From Malurus cyaneus samueli (lineage: Eukaryota; Chordata; Aves; Passeriformes; Maluridae): 64,000 nt of DNA. The stretch spans positions 35,712,387 to 35,776,386 of the forward strand of contig CM019218.1 in the NCBI GenBank assembly GCA_009741485.1, read 5' to 3'. A program made the position numbers and the translations under genes. How positions within the stretch are numbered: position 1 is the first letter of the stretch; each line of letters opens with the position of its first letter. The notes below the pieces were generated by a model. That model was not told the DNA's origin and did not search any database. It worked only from the letters and a program-made list of their open reading frames with translations. This document shows positions 26,759 through 40,503 of the stretch, in pieces.

Positions 26759-28469
26759 TACTGTGTGAGTTTAATTATTTAACACCCAACCAATACTTAC
26801 AGCAGCAAAGGCAAATTCATATATACAGAAACATAATATTAAAAAGAAGTATTACTTTCTAGCAATATTACTGCTCTGAGAAGTGTCTGTTCCCACTCTC
26901 CTAGAAGTTCAACTAGTTAATAGAAACTTCTCCCATAATCAAATCAATATATTCCAGTTAGACAAGGAGTAAACCTATGAAAGTTAACACCTGCCCTTTG
27001 CCTGACAGTCAGCTACCCCAAAATTCCTCATTGATATCAATGCTGGGTGAATGAGAAGTTTTGAGTTTCAAACCAGAGTATCAAATAAAAAAAAAATAAT
27101 TTGACCACGATAACAAAATGAGATAAGCAGTGGATTCTTGGTATCTATGAAAAAAACTCACAGCTGGTCATGGTAAAACCATCACAGACTTCTACAAACT
27201 GGAAAAGAACTGAAGAAAAGAGGCTGGGATGAGGCAGGATGCAAAAACAAATTATAGAGGCAGGAATTAATTAAATCACCCTTTGAAGGTAATATAATTC
27301 ATGATACTAAGATTACAAAGCACCAGCGATTTAAACGAAAACCCAAAACATAGAAAACAAAACCACACACACACACAAAGAAAAAAAAACCAACACAAAA
27401 CCCCACATCTCTAAGGAACACTCTCTTCCAAGTATTCATATAAAAGATTACAATCTTAATGAAATTAAGCTCTTGGACATCCAACTTCAAAGCAAATGAA
27501 AAGGGATGCTGGAAGACCTACATCTCAAATACCGAAAGATTCATGCACCATATTGCAACAAAACCAAAAGGAAGCAAACCTATTTGTATACCTCACACCA
27601 CCTTAGAGTGAAATCCATGGGAGGACCTATGCAAAAGTAATAAAGAAAATAAAATAAAGAAAAAAAAGAAAACACAAAATAGTCAAAGAGCAGGGAAGTT
27701 ACCACAACAAGGATCAGGGTTAAATTTGTGAATATGCTTTTAACTGATCTGGCAAAAAGGAAGGTTGCAGACATTGTGATGCTTTCCATCATTTCAGATA
27801 GTTGTAATTAAAGTAAACTTCAAAGAATTACAGGGGATCTGATAATACCAAATGACTGGTTTTCATTTGTCATTTTGTTGTGCCAGGTTGAGAAGTGCAA
27901 AATAATAGTCAGAGAAAAAAATAACCTAGCTATAAATACACAACAATGAATTGAAACTAGCCCTAACTACTTATGAAAAAGATTTCAAGATTACTGCAAG
28001 CAAACAGTCCAACTCTCAGCAGCAAAAAGTCAGAGAAAAATCTCAGAAGGCATTAAAACAGAGAAAAAAACAGGGAACATGCTGCTGTGATGCATGCTGT
28101 ACATAGTTCTGGCTGTTCCACCTCAGAAAGGGGAGAACTAGAAATGTTACACAGAGGAATGACAACTAGAGACATGATTAAAACAAATGAAACTATTTTT
28201 TTCTTGCATCAACCTATCACACACACAGAAAGTGCAGGTAAACAGCATGGAACTTGCTGCTGTGAAAACACTGTGTAAGCCACAGATATTTATAAATTAG
28301 TTTAAAAAGGCAGCAAATTCACCTATAAATAGTTTGATGTTGCTATTCACAGTGCAGTAGCCCAAATGTAGCTTCCATCTCAGACAGAAGCTAAACAACT
28401 GTCTGTCAGAAATCTTCTGTTAATACTTCAGCGGCTGACAGAATGCACCCATTTCCTATACTGTTCAGT

Positions 28470-28556
28470 CAGCTGCTGCTGCTAGATACTGATAAGGGCA
28501 AGATGCTGGATTAGATGGACATTTGGTCCAACACAGTATGTTAGTTCTTATGTTTA
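28470..28556 (+). repeat. Ancient CR1/L3-like LINE 3' end
   Basis: The stretch contains ggattagatggacatttggt, then ccaacacagtatg and ttcttatgtt. These match the conserved 3' end of old amniote CR1/L3 elements (gctagatggacctttggtct, then gacccagtatgg and ttcttatgtt). Orientation is plus. The left limit is uncertain because the copy is strongly diverged. It differs from the younger avian CR1 type found at 7,374, 55,691 and 60,962. Confidence 0.75.
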
Positions 28557-31500
28557 ATCACATTGAGCAGCAATGCTGGTATATGTCTTGGTTTGTTTTG
28601 GAGGTTGGTTTTATGGTAAATAAACCAGGCTATAATTCAAGCACATAATCTTAAAAGCAGAAATTGCAAGTTCTGAAGCAGAAATCAAACTGGTTTATGC
28701 TTGTTGTGTGATATACTGCAACACTGAAATAAAGCCATGAACAAGTATTCAAGGCTATGGAGTTTGTTTTTATATAACTCACTAGTGTGCCAAAAAATTC
28801 TCCTCCAAGCCCCTCACCAATCAGGGTGTCAAGCCAAGGAGACTCAGGCAGTCTCTCCTTACTGAGAAAGACTCAGAAAGCTGGGAAGCAGCACTAAACA
28901 TAAGCCATGGTTGTCTGCTGCAAAAACTGCCAAGACCTATTTAAGAGTGGCAACAATTTTGCATCTTCCCAACTGACCAGAGGAAGGATCTCCTGAACCA
29001 ATGCATTCAAAGTGAACATGTAGATGAATACCTCTGATTCCTACCCAAGAAAACTGAATTTATTTCAAGTCCTGCCTGATCCTGGAAGAGTGCAGGATGC
29101 TCTCCCTTTTAGTAAGAAAGTCTAAGTGAAGAAGTACTACTATCCCAGAAAATGCATAAACTCAAGCTGATGCCCATGACAAAATCAAACAGAATTCTGC
29201 TAGAAGTACTGCTAAACCTGCTAGAAAGCACTGCCTAAACAATTTGGTGAATGTCTGGCTTCTCATCACTGTCAGCTTCTTTCTCTTCTGACAGATGAGC
29301 TTTTGAAGATAGCCAAACTGAAAGCCATGTAGGATAAACAAGCAGGTCTCAATCTGGGGGAAACACTGAAGTTTCATTTTCTAGAGCCCAGAATTACAAC
29401 AGGTCTGGAAAACAAAGCAAGTGTCCAGTATATAACACCTTCCAGTAGTGCTGTAGGCAGTAAGATGAAGATGAACATATCCAATAAGCTTATCATCCTT
29501 ACCAGGAACAAGCAAGTATCAAAGATAAAAACATGCAAAACAACAAGAAGCGGCTTTATAAGCAGTTTCATGAACTCGCAGATATTGCCTCAATGAGATT
29601 ATTGCTCATCTACACTATTGAGAAAGCTGACCACGATCCAGTTTATATGAGAAAGATCCAATTTACATGAGAAATCTTTGAAGTCACACAAAAAGACAAG
29701 GGAGTAAGAATTTCAGGCTGTGCTATTTTTCCCCCCTTAATTTAACATAGGAGCTAGTATAATTTTGTTATTTAAATAACCTCCTCCTAACAGAATCACA
29801 TAGGTTGGTTTGGGGTTCTTCCATTTTGTTTCGGGAGGGGGACTTATCATCTAGACCAGTAACAGCATTGAAATTGGTCCTGCTGAAAGAAAAGAGCAAC
29901 ACAATGTCCTTGTCATCCTGGAGATCATTTGTGCAAACTACACTAGCAACAAATAGCACTACAAACTAACAATTCAAAGAAATTGCACTCTTATTTGTAG
30001 TCAGGAACTTCTGATTTACTAGATGTTTTCGCATTCTGTGCTGACATAGGCTCAATGTTTCAGGCTGAGTTTGTTGGTATTCCTGAGAACCACAAGAACA
30101 TATAATCATGTGTGTGTACTAAGTTTATTCATACTTCAGTAGTTCTGTTTTCATCCATGGGGCAACATTTCTCTTTTCTCTATCCCACCAGTAAACCCAT
30201 CACACTTGCACAATTTGTCTTCCTGATACACAACTTGGAAAGTTTTCATCTCAAGTTCCCCATGTCTCACTGAGAATAAATTCTAGAGTAGATAAAGTAT
30301 AGAAGATCACCAAACAATTCCTCTCAAATCTCATTCACAATTTTCCTCACAATAAGAAACAAATGCTTATGCTCTGGCTCTCCTCCCAGGTTCAAGGTGA
30401 GTTTCTGCTTTTCCCCCATATCTACTGATACTTCAACTATTACACAGAAAACCTCAGTTGATTCCCACATATTCCAAAATACAGGCATTTAAATTCCTCT
30501 TCCTCCCTCTCACACATTAGGTTGCGTGGAGTTAGAGGAACAACTGGACAATTGTACAGATATCTCCAGATTTACGTCCATTTACCTGCAATTCCAAGCC
30601 CTTGGTCTTAGTGATGATGAAGGCTGATATTTCCAGTGCAATACAGTTCCCATGAAGTTGTGTACCTCACCTTTCCATGACACTTACAAAGCAGAACTGA
30701 TTTTTTTTGCAATAAAGTGAACAAGAACTGAAAGACTTCTTTCTCAAGAAAGAATGCTGTACCAGCCAACAATGTCTCTTTGGATCTCAGGCCTTTAATG
30801 CCAAGGCAATATACCCTGCCCTGAGATTTACTTTACAAACTTTTCATTAAGCAGTGGTGATGTATGGGGGGCTAATTGCACATGAACCGGAGAAGCACAC
30901 CAATCACTGAATCGTTAACACAAGATACTCTGTGAAATTTCATTACACCCATCTATAAATCAAGACATGACTAAAACAAGAATTCTACTTCACAGAAGTC
31001 ACACTGCAGAGTATGAGATGCAGTGGTTACTTAAGCTGCCTTGTGTTTGGCCTTGAAGCTGTCTCCACAGTTACAGAGTTGAGATGTCACAACATACAAA
31101 TACTTCAGTAAAGATACAGTGTTAACACAGCTTACTGATGAAAGACAACTCAGGCTAATGCAGAACCAATCTCAAAACATGAACAACTCTAATGAAACAT
31201 TAGAGGGGCATATGCCAGTTTCTGCTCTCCACAAAAAACTTGGACACCAGAAGAGACCACCAGCAATGCCACTTTGGGCTGTAACAGGAGATACTCCAAA
31301 GCAAGAGATGTGCATTTAAAAGGTCACGATTCAACATTCCACCAGAGCCCAAGAGCCTGACAACATGGGTAGTCACAGACATGGAGTTCTAAGCACATGA
31401 ATCTCAGTTTTAAGTGAGCCATATACAGCAAAAAGTGAGGCATTTAACAAAAAAGGAGCCACACTTTTTATGCTTGCATTGGAATATAGTGCCCTTATTA

Positions 31501-34500
31501 TGCAGCACTAAGAGTCAGTGGAAGCAACACTGGACACAGCCAGCTGGGACAGATGCAGAAACTTGAGTATTGCCAGCTCTGCTGATTCCTCACTTGGAAA
31601 ATGCATTTCTCCAAATTAACAGAACAAGATATCTGTCCCTGAACAGTACTCACTTGGGAGAATTGAAGAATTCTGCTCACATAAGCTGTACACAAAATAG
31701 TTTTAACAAGTGCTTAAGACTTCAGCACTGACAACACTTGTTACTCAGTGTTACTTTTGCTGTGCACTGAACCATTTCACCCAACTAGCTCTGTACAGTC
31801 CTTTGCACCAAACTTAAAGTGTGACACAGAAACAGTGATTGTATGCAGAAAAGTTACTGGAGCCTCATTCACACACAGGATAAAGTACATACAAGTGATG
31901 TTTTAGAAACAATCATGCTCACATGATAACATGAAATTTGTATTAATTGTAATGTACTGCAACAGAGCTAGAAAGGTAGACAAAAATTTCAATGGCAACA
32001 ACCACCACCTTCTTTCATCTGTTTTTTCACATTCTACAGAACTTTACTTAGGACTCTTTCTTTGCACCTGTGCTCATTCATGCGACTCAGATTTTACTGC
32101 ATTTCAAATTCACATTTATTAATCATTATCTTCACTATGTATCAGAAGGTCTCCCATCCCCATTCAACCCTTTACTTTTAGATAACCTAATACTTTTAGA
32201 TAACCTAAAAAATATACCCAACACTTAAAAAAGACCAAAAAAGTACCCTATTTATTTTGTACAACCAGTTTTACAAGAACCTCACCTCCTTTGGGACAAC
32301 ACTATTTGTACACCACCCATACTTAATCAGTATATTGGCTCACTTTTGCTTACAACATAGTAACATTCAGGATATGAATGAAGTAGGCAGTTTTCTGGTT
32401 TAAACACTCAAGTAAAGGCCTCCATTTCTAGTTAACAGTCTTCAATAAAATGACTGCAATGCAGAATAAATCGATTTCTCTCTCAGTTTCTAATCCAAAA
32501 TGTGGGAATAATTACCACACTGACCTGTTATCTTTCAAGTAGAGCAGATTCTTGAATAATAACAAGCACACCTATACTCCAGTGGATAAACTATGCTGAT
32601 TCACAACAGCAGATTGCCTGGGCCAAATTCTATGCTGTATTAACAAGTCAACAGGAAGCACTCCAAAATTATTACACTGATGTGCTCTGATCTTCCTTCC
32701 CCTACGTACCAGTCAGCTGGCACTCTCACTGCTCCCTGTACACAGGTATCAATCTCAAATTTTGTCTTTGTTTCCTCTTTTATTATATTCTCCCACATTA
32801 CCCCCTAAGATACTTTTTCTTCTTTACTTCTCAAAAGTACACGAATGGGAACTATAGCATCTGGAGAATGGTATTTGTAGCTGGGGTAGTCACCCTCCAT
32901 GTGGGAGTACTGATGGTAGTCACAGTAATGAGAAAGGAAGAATTCAAGTAACCTTTCAAAGTCCCTTTCTTCACAAAACCATGATTAATCAACACAAGTA
33001 AAAAGATTTACACACTAGGTTTCAAACATGACATTGAATCACTAGGTCATTCTAACATGGAATCACATGAGCATACAAACAGCTTTTAATGGAAGAAAAG
33101 AGCAAGACTGCTGCACAATGGACGTAGACTTCAGCTACAAGAAAAACAAAGTTTCCAAAAAGTTTTACTCACACTGATGCCACAGATTTTTAACTGATTG
33201 TTTACTTAAAATCAGAAGAATAGTTTGTAGGTTAATCGCTTTTTAGTAGTTACTATAAAAATTGAAAGGCATTTCATTTTCAACATTCACAGTGCTGACA
33301 GAGAGTGAAAGGGTATCATGGAGCATAGTAAGACTGTGCTTTCTAAACAAAAACATTGGCAATTTGAAGAAGACTATTGTGGCAGTCTATTATTTCTATT
33401 TCCAAGGGACCAGGATCTATCCCCAAGGTGCTTCACCCAGAGAAGAAAGCGGTAACTTGCAGCTGAGGGACACTCCTTCACATCCCTTCACACCAACATC
33501 ACTGCAATTTTCTCCTGTTCTCCTGGAATCCATTGATTCCATGTATGCAACAGCCTGACTCCAACATTGTCCAAGAAAATGGAGAAAACCACCACATGGC
33601 AAGAAGACTTACCACAACAGCAGAGACTAAGATGAGACAAAACAGTGTGGAGCGCTAAACTAGTACGGCATATAACACAGCTGTATGAAGACCAACACTC
33701 ATACTACTGTGATATCAGTATAGTGCCTACCATTATGAAGACTGCTTTGCAAAGTTACTCTTTAAACAAATTCTCTCATTTAAAAATTAATGCCCAGATT
33801 TTTAATGATCCTATTGTCATACTAGAAAAGGTGTTTATACACATATGTCTACCCACAAACACCTACACACAGAAATTCTCATACACTCCTCTCATTGCTT
33901 ACTCCTTACATATTCTTCTCCTTGCCACTTCAAGGAGGGGCTTTTTGCCCTTTTAAAATATATTTGAGAAAAATAACAGCTTCCTATCAATTTTAAACTC
34001 TGGTTATAACCAGTGGCAGGCGGGGGGGGGCAGAAGCATGAGGACCGGAATATACAAGAATGTTTATTGTATGATTTTAAATCCCCTTCTAATACAACTT
34101 CTGATCCCCAAGAAACCCATATGAATCTTGCTGCCCACTGGAATGCTGAAGTTGTATCACAGATGAAGGATTAAAATGCATCCTTGTGTACGTGGAAATA
34201 TGGAAAAATTGTGCTTAAAATATGCAGATAGTATTTAACTCCATTTCCCAATTTATGTGAGAGTTTCTGAAGAAACAACAGGAGTTTCCGGTATACCTGA
34301 GAGAAAAGTATAAACATGTCTAATATATAGCACTTGCTACACACAAACAGAGATTTAACAGATCCTTATGCCTTTCCTTAGTTAAGTTTTCAAAAGTCTT
34401 AGAGTGAGACGATCTATATACACGATGATGAAATCTCCCAATATATTAACAATGAAACAACAAACATTTAACGTAAGGAAAACCCAGCATGTTTTAATAA

Positions 34501-37500
34501 AAACAACCATGGGCACAGAAGTGTAGATTAAGTTAGCAAAAGGAAGCCAGAAAGAAGGTCCCAAATGGTGAAGCATCATACCATTTTACCTTATTAAGAT
34601 CAGTATTTTTGCTCATGCAATTTTGTAGCAAAGACAATGTCAGTGCAATACAACCTGAGGTAGGGTATTCACGCTATTACTGACCTATGCCCAACTAACA
34701 ACGGCGCAGATGAGAAGATACTGTTACCACAGTAGGGCACTAACCCGGCACCTGCACATAACAGGCCAACATCACCAGGTTTTGACTGACTGCAAAAACT
34801 GCAGCTCATCACCACAGAAAAAACATTGGATTACACTAAACACTACACGAATTCTTCATCAACAGTGAGGCATCCAAATATAATTCCTGCAAGAAGTAAG
34901 ACGGGAGAAGACATTGCAAGTCTTATGGGCAAGAAAAAACTGCCACACAGGGATGGGAAGGGAGGAGATTCCCATGCTTATTTTAGAGGTTGACATTCAA
35001 AACATAAGTAGAGCAGGTGAAATATGCCAAATTTCAGGTGGAAAATGGAAACTAAGTCTCTGATTCTGAAACAAGTTTTACAGTGTCAAATCCACTGACT
35101 TCATCATGAATCTCATAAGATCACAAAATAAAGAGGTACGGTATGGTGGGATTCCTCCCTGCAAGAAGAACTGCAGTTGACACAAGGGCAGGTATTGGGC
35201 ATTCAGAAACACACCTTGCTAGTGCTTCCCAATTTATTTCTGACCGGAATGTACTCTCTGAAAGGGTAAAAAGGGAAACTCAGGTAGCCACACCCTTTCC
35301 ATTTGGGGTCACTGACAAGAGCATCCTTAACACAGCAAATTCATGCTACACACAATAGATTTACACTATAAAGATGCTTATCAGAGACAATTACTGCAAG
35401 CTAAGCAGCAGTAAAATGGTATCTGGAGCTCCAGCTAGATAAAAATTACCAAAAAGCTTAATTATTAGTAATATAGGCCATTGTAGTCCTTTTCTAGAGT
35501 TATGAAAAAGGTTTGCTAGTGGGATGGGGGTCTGGATTTTTATTGCACTTTTAATTGTTTGGCTTTATTTTTTTTAAAGTCACAACTCAGGTTTTTCAAA
35601 TTTCAGACCAAATATCTCAGTGGGGACAGTTTTGTCACACTGTCAAGAGGGATGGAGACAAAAAGTATTCCTTGGACACATCAAGCACTAATTTCTGGCT
35701 TTCATGTAAAATTTTGTCATGCTAGCAAATTAAGTAAAAGCCCTGAATAAATAGAATCCAAGTTCTTACAAAGCATTACAAGAGCTGAATATTAGCCACT
35801 TTTTAAAGGAATAGCAAAGGCACTAGGAGACAAAGTACCCAGTGTGAGATCCCCCAGGGGTGAGCAGCAGCATTTTAAACAGGTGCCAGATTCTTCAAAT
35901 TTTGTCTAGTGCTTCAGCTCTGCAAAATCCAATTAAAAGTATCTTTAGGGGAAAAACTAATGAAATACTGGTACCCCCAATTTAATTGTGAAGTTTCCCA
36001 TTGGTTTGAGTAGGGCCACAATTTGTTCCCAGATCAGGACAGATTTGCTCTCATGAGATAAGAAGTACTTAGACAAGTTTTCTTTACAACTATGCATCAA
36101 ACCCTTTTGTACATCCCTACTACTCACATTCCTTATCTAGGATACCCTGATACAGCAATGTTACAAAGGGCACTGTCGCAGGCTCTGTACAGAGGGTAAA
36201 ACATCCTTGAAGGACAAGATACATCATCTTTCCACTACATATAGATTTATCTTGGTTTCTTCTCTTGCCTGTTGTGTAGGCCCAATCAGCCAATGAAAGG
36301 AAATTTCATCCTTGAACAGCAACAATGTCAGCCTTTCTAATCATGTAACAATACTAATAGTAACTATTTCAGCTAAGTGTGCGTGTCTTGTAAGCAATTT
36401 GCTCCACACAGGCTGCGAAGGGGCTGGCAAACTTAAAGAAACTGTATTACTGTTTACAAAGTTCTTTACAATTACAGCATTACAACACACATAAGGCTTC
36501 AGGTGAATCCTTTTACCTTTTTGTATCAGTTTTAAACAGAGTGTCAGCAACACATAGGGTGTACATTGTATCAGTGCTGACAAAATGCAATCTCTGCCTC
36601 AAGGAAGCTACTACCACCGAAGTATCTGTCGTACATGTAATCTGTACAGGTGAAGGAGTGAGCAACTCCTTTTAGACTTTGGGGGCTTTTTTTGCCCAAC
36701 TATGAAGCACATGTGAACTCTGAATTTATAAGGGGCAGAATTTCTGGACACTTACGAAAAGAATTTTTTTTCATACCAGTGTAGATATCAGCTAATTATG
36801 GTGATTACAAAGAAGCTACTTTCCAGCATCAGAAGTTTGGAGGTCTTAATCCTGCTGCTACTTATATCAGTTCTGATTTCAGGCATTCAGCTATTCCATC
36901 CAACTTCTGCAGGACTTAGTGTTAAATACACATAACTCTTGCAAGACTGGAGCTCTAATTAATTCTCAGAAAACATAAAAACAAAGTTTATTTTGTATTG
37001 TCTGACACTTTTATATAAGCCTTTTTCTACTAATATGTCATAAAAAACAAAGAACAAATGAATTGGCAGGGATCAGTTAAAGTTAGGTGTTTGATCACTA
37101 GAAAATTAACTGTGTTATCCAAGTCATGGCACAGATTACAGCAAATACTAAACTTATTGCTGGCTGAACAACCAAAATCGAATTAATGTCCATGTTAGCT
37201 TTGGCAAATCCACTAAAAGTAATCTATGAAAAGACACAATTCTTATGGATCTAAAAAAAAAAATGTATTCGGAAAAGTTACTATTGCTCTATTCCTACTT
37301 CAGAAACACTTCACATTCTTTGATGTGAATCCGACAGGAGTTCAAGCACAGTAGTCAGGACTAAACACACCTAACAAAAACTGCCAGATGTGCTCTGCTT
37401 CTAGTTTTACCTGCCAGTACCTGTATTTGTGACTCTTGGGATTCTTTGGGAACCAGCGATGGAGTCACTAACCCCCACAGCAGGAAACGAAGTGGGTCCC

Positions 37501-38031
37501 ATGCCCTGACACCTAAGGCAGCTATGTCATCACTCATTCTCAAGAGCCACAGCAGAGAAGCAAGACCTCATCTGTAAAAATGTTGTTAAAACCCCCTTTC
37601 ATTATGCAAAAAGAAATCCACTGTGACCCACTGTCCTGCCAGTAGCTAGAAAGGAAAATATGGCTGCCATACAGCCAGTAGAAGAAATTCTCTTCTGCCA
37701 AATGTTTCCATCCATAAATTGCTTTGAAAGATTCAAAATTCCCAGAATATCAAACAAGATACTTGAAATCACATAGGAAGCAAAGCATTAATACAACTAA
37801 TATATTCCTTGAACAAAAACACATAAGCAGTTGGAAGACTTCCTTCATGGGACTGCTTTTCTCTAAACACATTACCTAACTGTAAACCATCTTCAACTTG
37901 TAAATAAAAATACCTGACAGCTGCACAGGCTTAAGCTGACCAACAAGAACTGCATAGGGTATTGAGGACTGCATTTCTAAAACATGGTAGCATCTTTCAC
38001 GCTTCACTCTAAATCCCCAACTTTTGCTCAA

Positions 38032-38126
38032 GAAAACTACAGGTCCCAGGATGCCTTATGAGACCACAATCCTGGCAGGCTGTTGTGCTAAAAACACAGC
38101 ACTGCACACTGGGGCCCGTAGTTTTC
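38032..38126. promoter_or_regulatory. Inverted pair of ZNF143/THAP11-like motifs
   Basis: On the plus strand, ACTACAGGTCCCAGGATGC (38,036-38,054) fits the ZNF143 (Staf, SBS) consensus ACTACAnnTCCCAGnATGC. On the minus strand, ACTACGGGCCCCAGTGTGC (38,122 back to 38,104) is a second, weaker fit that continues into AGTGC. The motifs face each other 49 bases apart. The outer arms (38,032-38,049 and 38,109-38,126) are inverted repeats with 16 of 18 positions paired. ZNF143 sites typically mark promoters and chromatin-loop anchors, and a consensus donor CATCAG|GTAAGC follows on the plus strand at 38,236. The alternative is a small terminal-inverted-repeat element; no clear target duplication is visible. 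Confidence 0.45.
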
Positions 38127-38689
38127 ACAGGCTGCATTCTTATTCAAGATGAGACCAGATGTAGGCCATATTGCACACTTTCCACAGGCCTGCAAACAAC
38201 ACTCCCGTACAGGGAGATGCTGCTGGTGAACATCAGGTAAGCTGGATCAATACCAGTTTTCGTATATTGAAGTTAAGAGGACAAAGATTTCTGCAAAAAT
38301 AAACGTGAGCTAACCAAGAGTCCCCAAAGAATAATCAGCAGTTTGGCAACTTTGTAACATGCACAGTTGGCTGTAGCTTTCTAACATTTGTACTGATAAA
38401 TTCTAACAAGAATTTATGTGGGTTTTCTCCCAAGACTGCTACATTTAATAACATTAAAGAGTACTCCTCTGAAAACCAATAGGAAAAGTATGTTTGGTGA
38501 GGGGCATATTCTCCCTGTCCAGAATTCAGTTATCTGGAAACGAATTGCGCTCTTGCTCCATTTCTACAATGTGCTGAAGCAGGGGCTCGCCTCTCTTCTG
38601 AAAAGAAGCAGCTTTTAGCTGAAAATTAAAGAGCTGTGTCTCAGCGTAGGCCTCAGAGAGGAATACGCTGTACTTCAGTACAGGGAATG

Positions 38690-38707
38690 GCAGCTCCCCC
38701 TACCAGT
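38690..38707 (-). promoter_or_regulatory. CTCF-like motif (minus strand)
   Basis: Reading minus, CTGGTAGGGGGAGCTGCC holds the CTCF-type core TAGGGGGAGCT. It is about 570 bases from the ZNF143-like pair, which matters because the two factors often occupy the same loop anchors. It points opposite to the candidates at 15,162 and 21,291, so the three would be convergent. Confidence 0.3.
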
Positions 38708-40425
38708 CTGTTCTAAGAAGGTTTTAATAGAGGAAGGAAACAACCAGGGAACAAAATGAATAACTTCTATATTTTTCCTTCCCACTTTCCTGAGCTCTGA
38801 ATTAATATTATTAAAACATTTCAAAACCAATAATATACAAAATTCGGTCTAAGTACTTATATGCTTCCCTAGTCCTTGCAGTACACCACACTCTTTGCAG
38901 CGTTTCCAGGCTAGCAGGCAGCACCTGCTGAAACATGCAAAAGGAAAAGGCTAGGCCAAGACTGCATCCCACAGCAACAGAAAGAAATGGTGATGCTTCA
39001 GTCACCTGAAAGTCATCCTGATAGAGGCAAGAGGCCTCAGGAGCATCTAAAGGTTTTGTCAATATAGCAATGCTGTCCATAGGCCAGACAGCTGTTGCCA
39101 TAGTTACTATCAGCCAGCTTATCAGAAAATAATTATTGCGATTACTCAGAAGTTTTGTTAAAACAATTTAAAGCTTCAATAGAATACCACTTGATCTCTT
39201 CAATTAACTGTTTGCAACTATGCTGCCTCTGGGATCCACACAGTTAACTTGGATTTGCAGGGTTGAAGTGGAACAAGGGAAGGAATCAATGTTCCTTCTC
39301 CCTTTCGTACCGACAGCTTGTATTTCATAGGCAGAAACAAGGAAGCTGAAGATTGGCTGCTCTGCTAGAGTTCTCACACAGGCCATCTTAAGAGTCCACA
39401 GGCTCAAATCTGCCCTCATTCGTTTTAACAATTCACAGATTCATACTGCAAAGCAAGAAACACACTGGCTACCTTTTCAAAATGTACTTTTAATTACACA
39501 TGCAAAGGTAGAATCCCTTATTTCAAAGGCAGGTGACACAATTTCTGTATTAAGTGAACTTTCTCTTTTGTCCTACAAGTGCAGTAGTGTCAGCTGGAAG
39601 GGCGGAATCAGGAAACATATATTCTAAGAAATCAGACATTAAAAATGCATAGAAGCTATATGAACATGGCCTAAAACAGAGCTCACATGAAGCAAAGCCT
39701 CACTGCTTATGTACCACTTCTAAATGCATTCCCAGCAGGAACAACAAACATTAGGCTGTCATTGGGGGTCTGGGGGGTGGAGGAAGCATGTTTTGTTTTG
39801 TGATGTTCAGTTTTTTAAAGCATGCTTTGAGCATACAGTCTCTAATCAAAAGAGGGAGCATTTGTAATGACAGTGAACAAGAAATCTTGGGCAAGAGGGA
39901 ACAAATAATAGGTCAAACCATCTAGGCAAAGAGCTTTTAAGGCACAGGGTACTTAGTAATTCCATCAGAGATATTAAAATGGTGTAAACAGTATATCAGA
40001 AAATAAATGCTGCAAATAAGCCTGTATATAGCACCACATCTTTTCCTAAAAAAAAAAATGATCAAAGCATTAAAACAAAAGATTCTGTGGTAAAGCTGGG
40101 GCTTTGTTAGGACAGTAGGCAGGGCAATCCTCTCAGACCAAAAGAAGGGACCTGTTAGAACTTTCTACAGCCATAAAAACTATTTTAGGGACAAGTGATT
40201 CTAACTGCAAAGCCTTTCCTCAGCACTAAGTACTTTTAAAAAACTCTTTAGATAGCTGTACATTTTACAGCCATTCTATGATCCACACTTCACTCTTGTG
40301 AAGTTTTAACATTCAGAAGCAGAATCAAACAAACTTTAAACCACATTTAATAATTTTAGTCCACAGAGGAACTTTGTAAAGTGCAGGAGCCATAAATTAA
40401 AACCTATGAAAGAACACAGGCCCAC

Positions 40426-40464
40426 TTTTTTTTTTTTTCTTTAAATGAGACTGTTTGCCTTAAG

Positions 40465-40500
<36 letters not shown>
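40426..40500. repeat. T13 ... A36 inverted homopolymer pair
   Basis: A run of 13 T (40,426-40,438), about 26 bases, then a run of 36 A (40,465-40,500). The inner edges (ctttaaat and ccttaaga) also partly pair, so a transcript from either strand could fold into a hairpin. The long A tract may be the tail of a retrocopy, but no retrocopy body is recognisable beside it. Confidence 0.8.
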
Positions 40501-40503
<3 letters not shown>

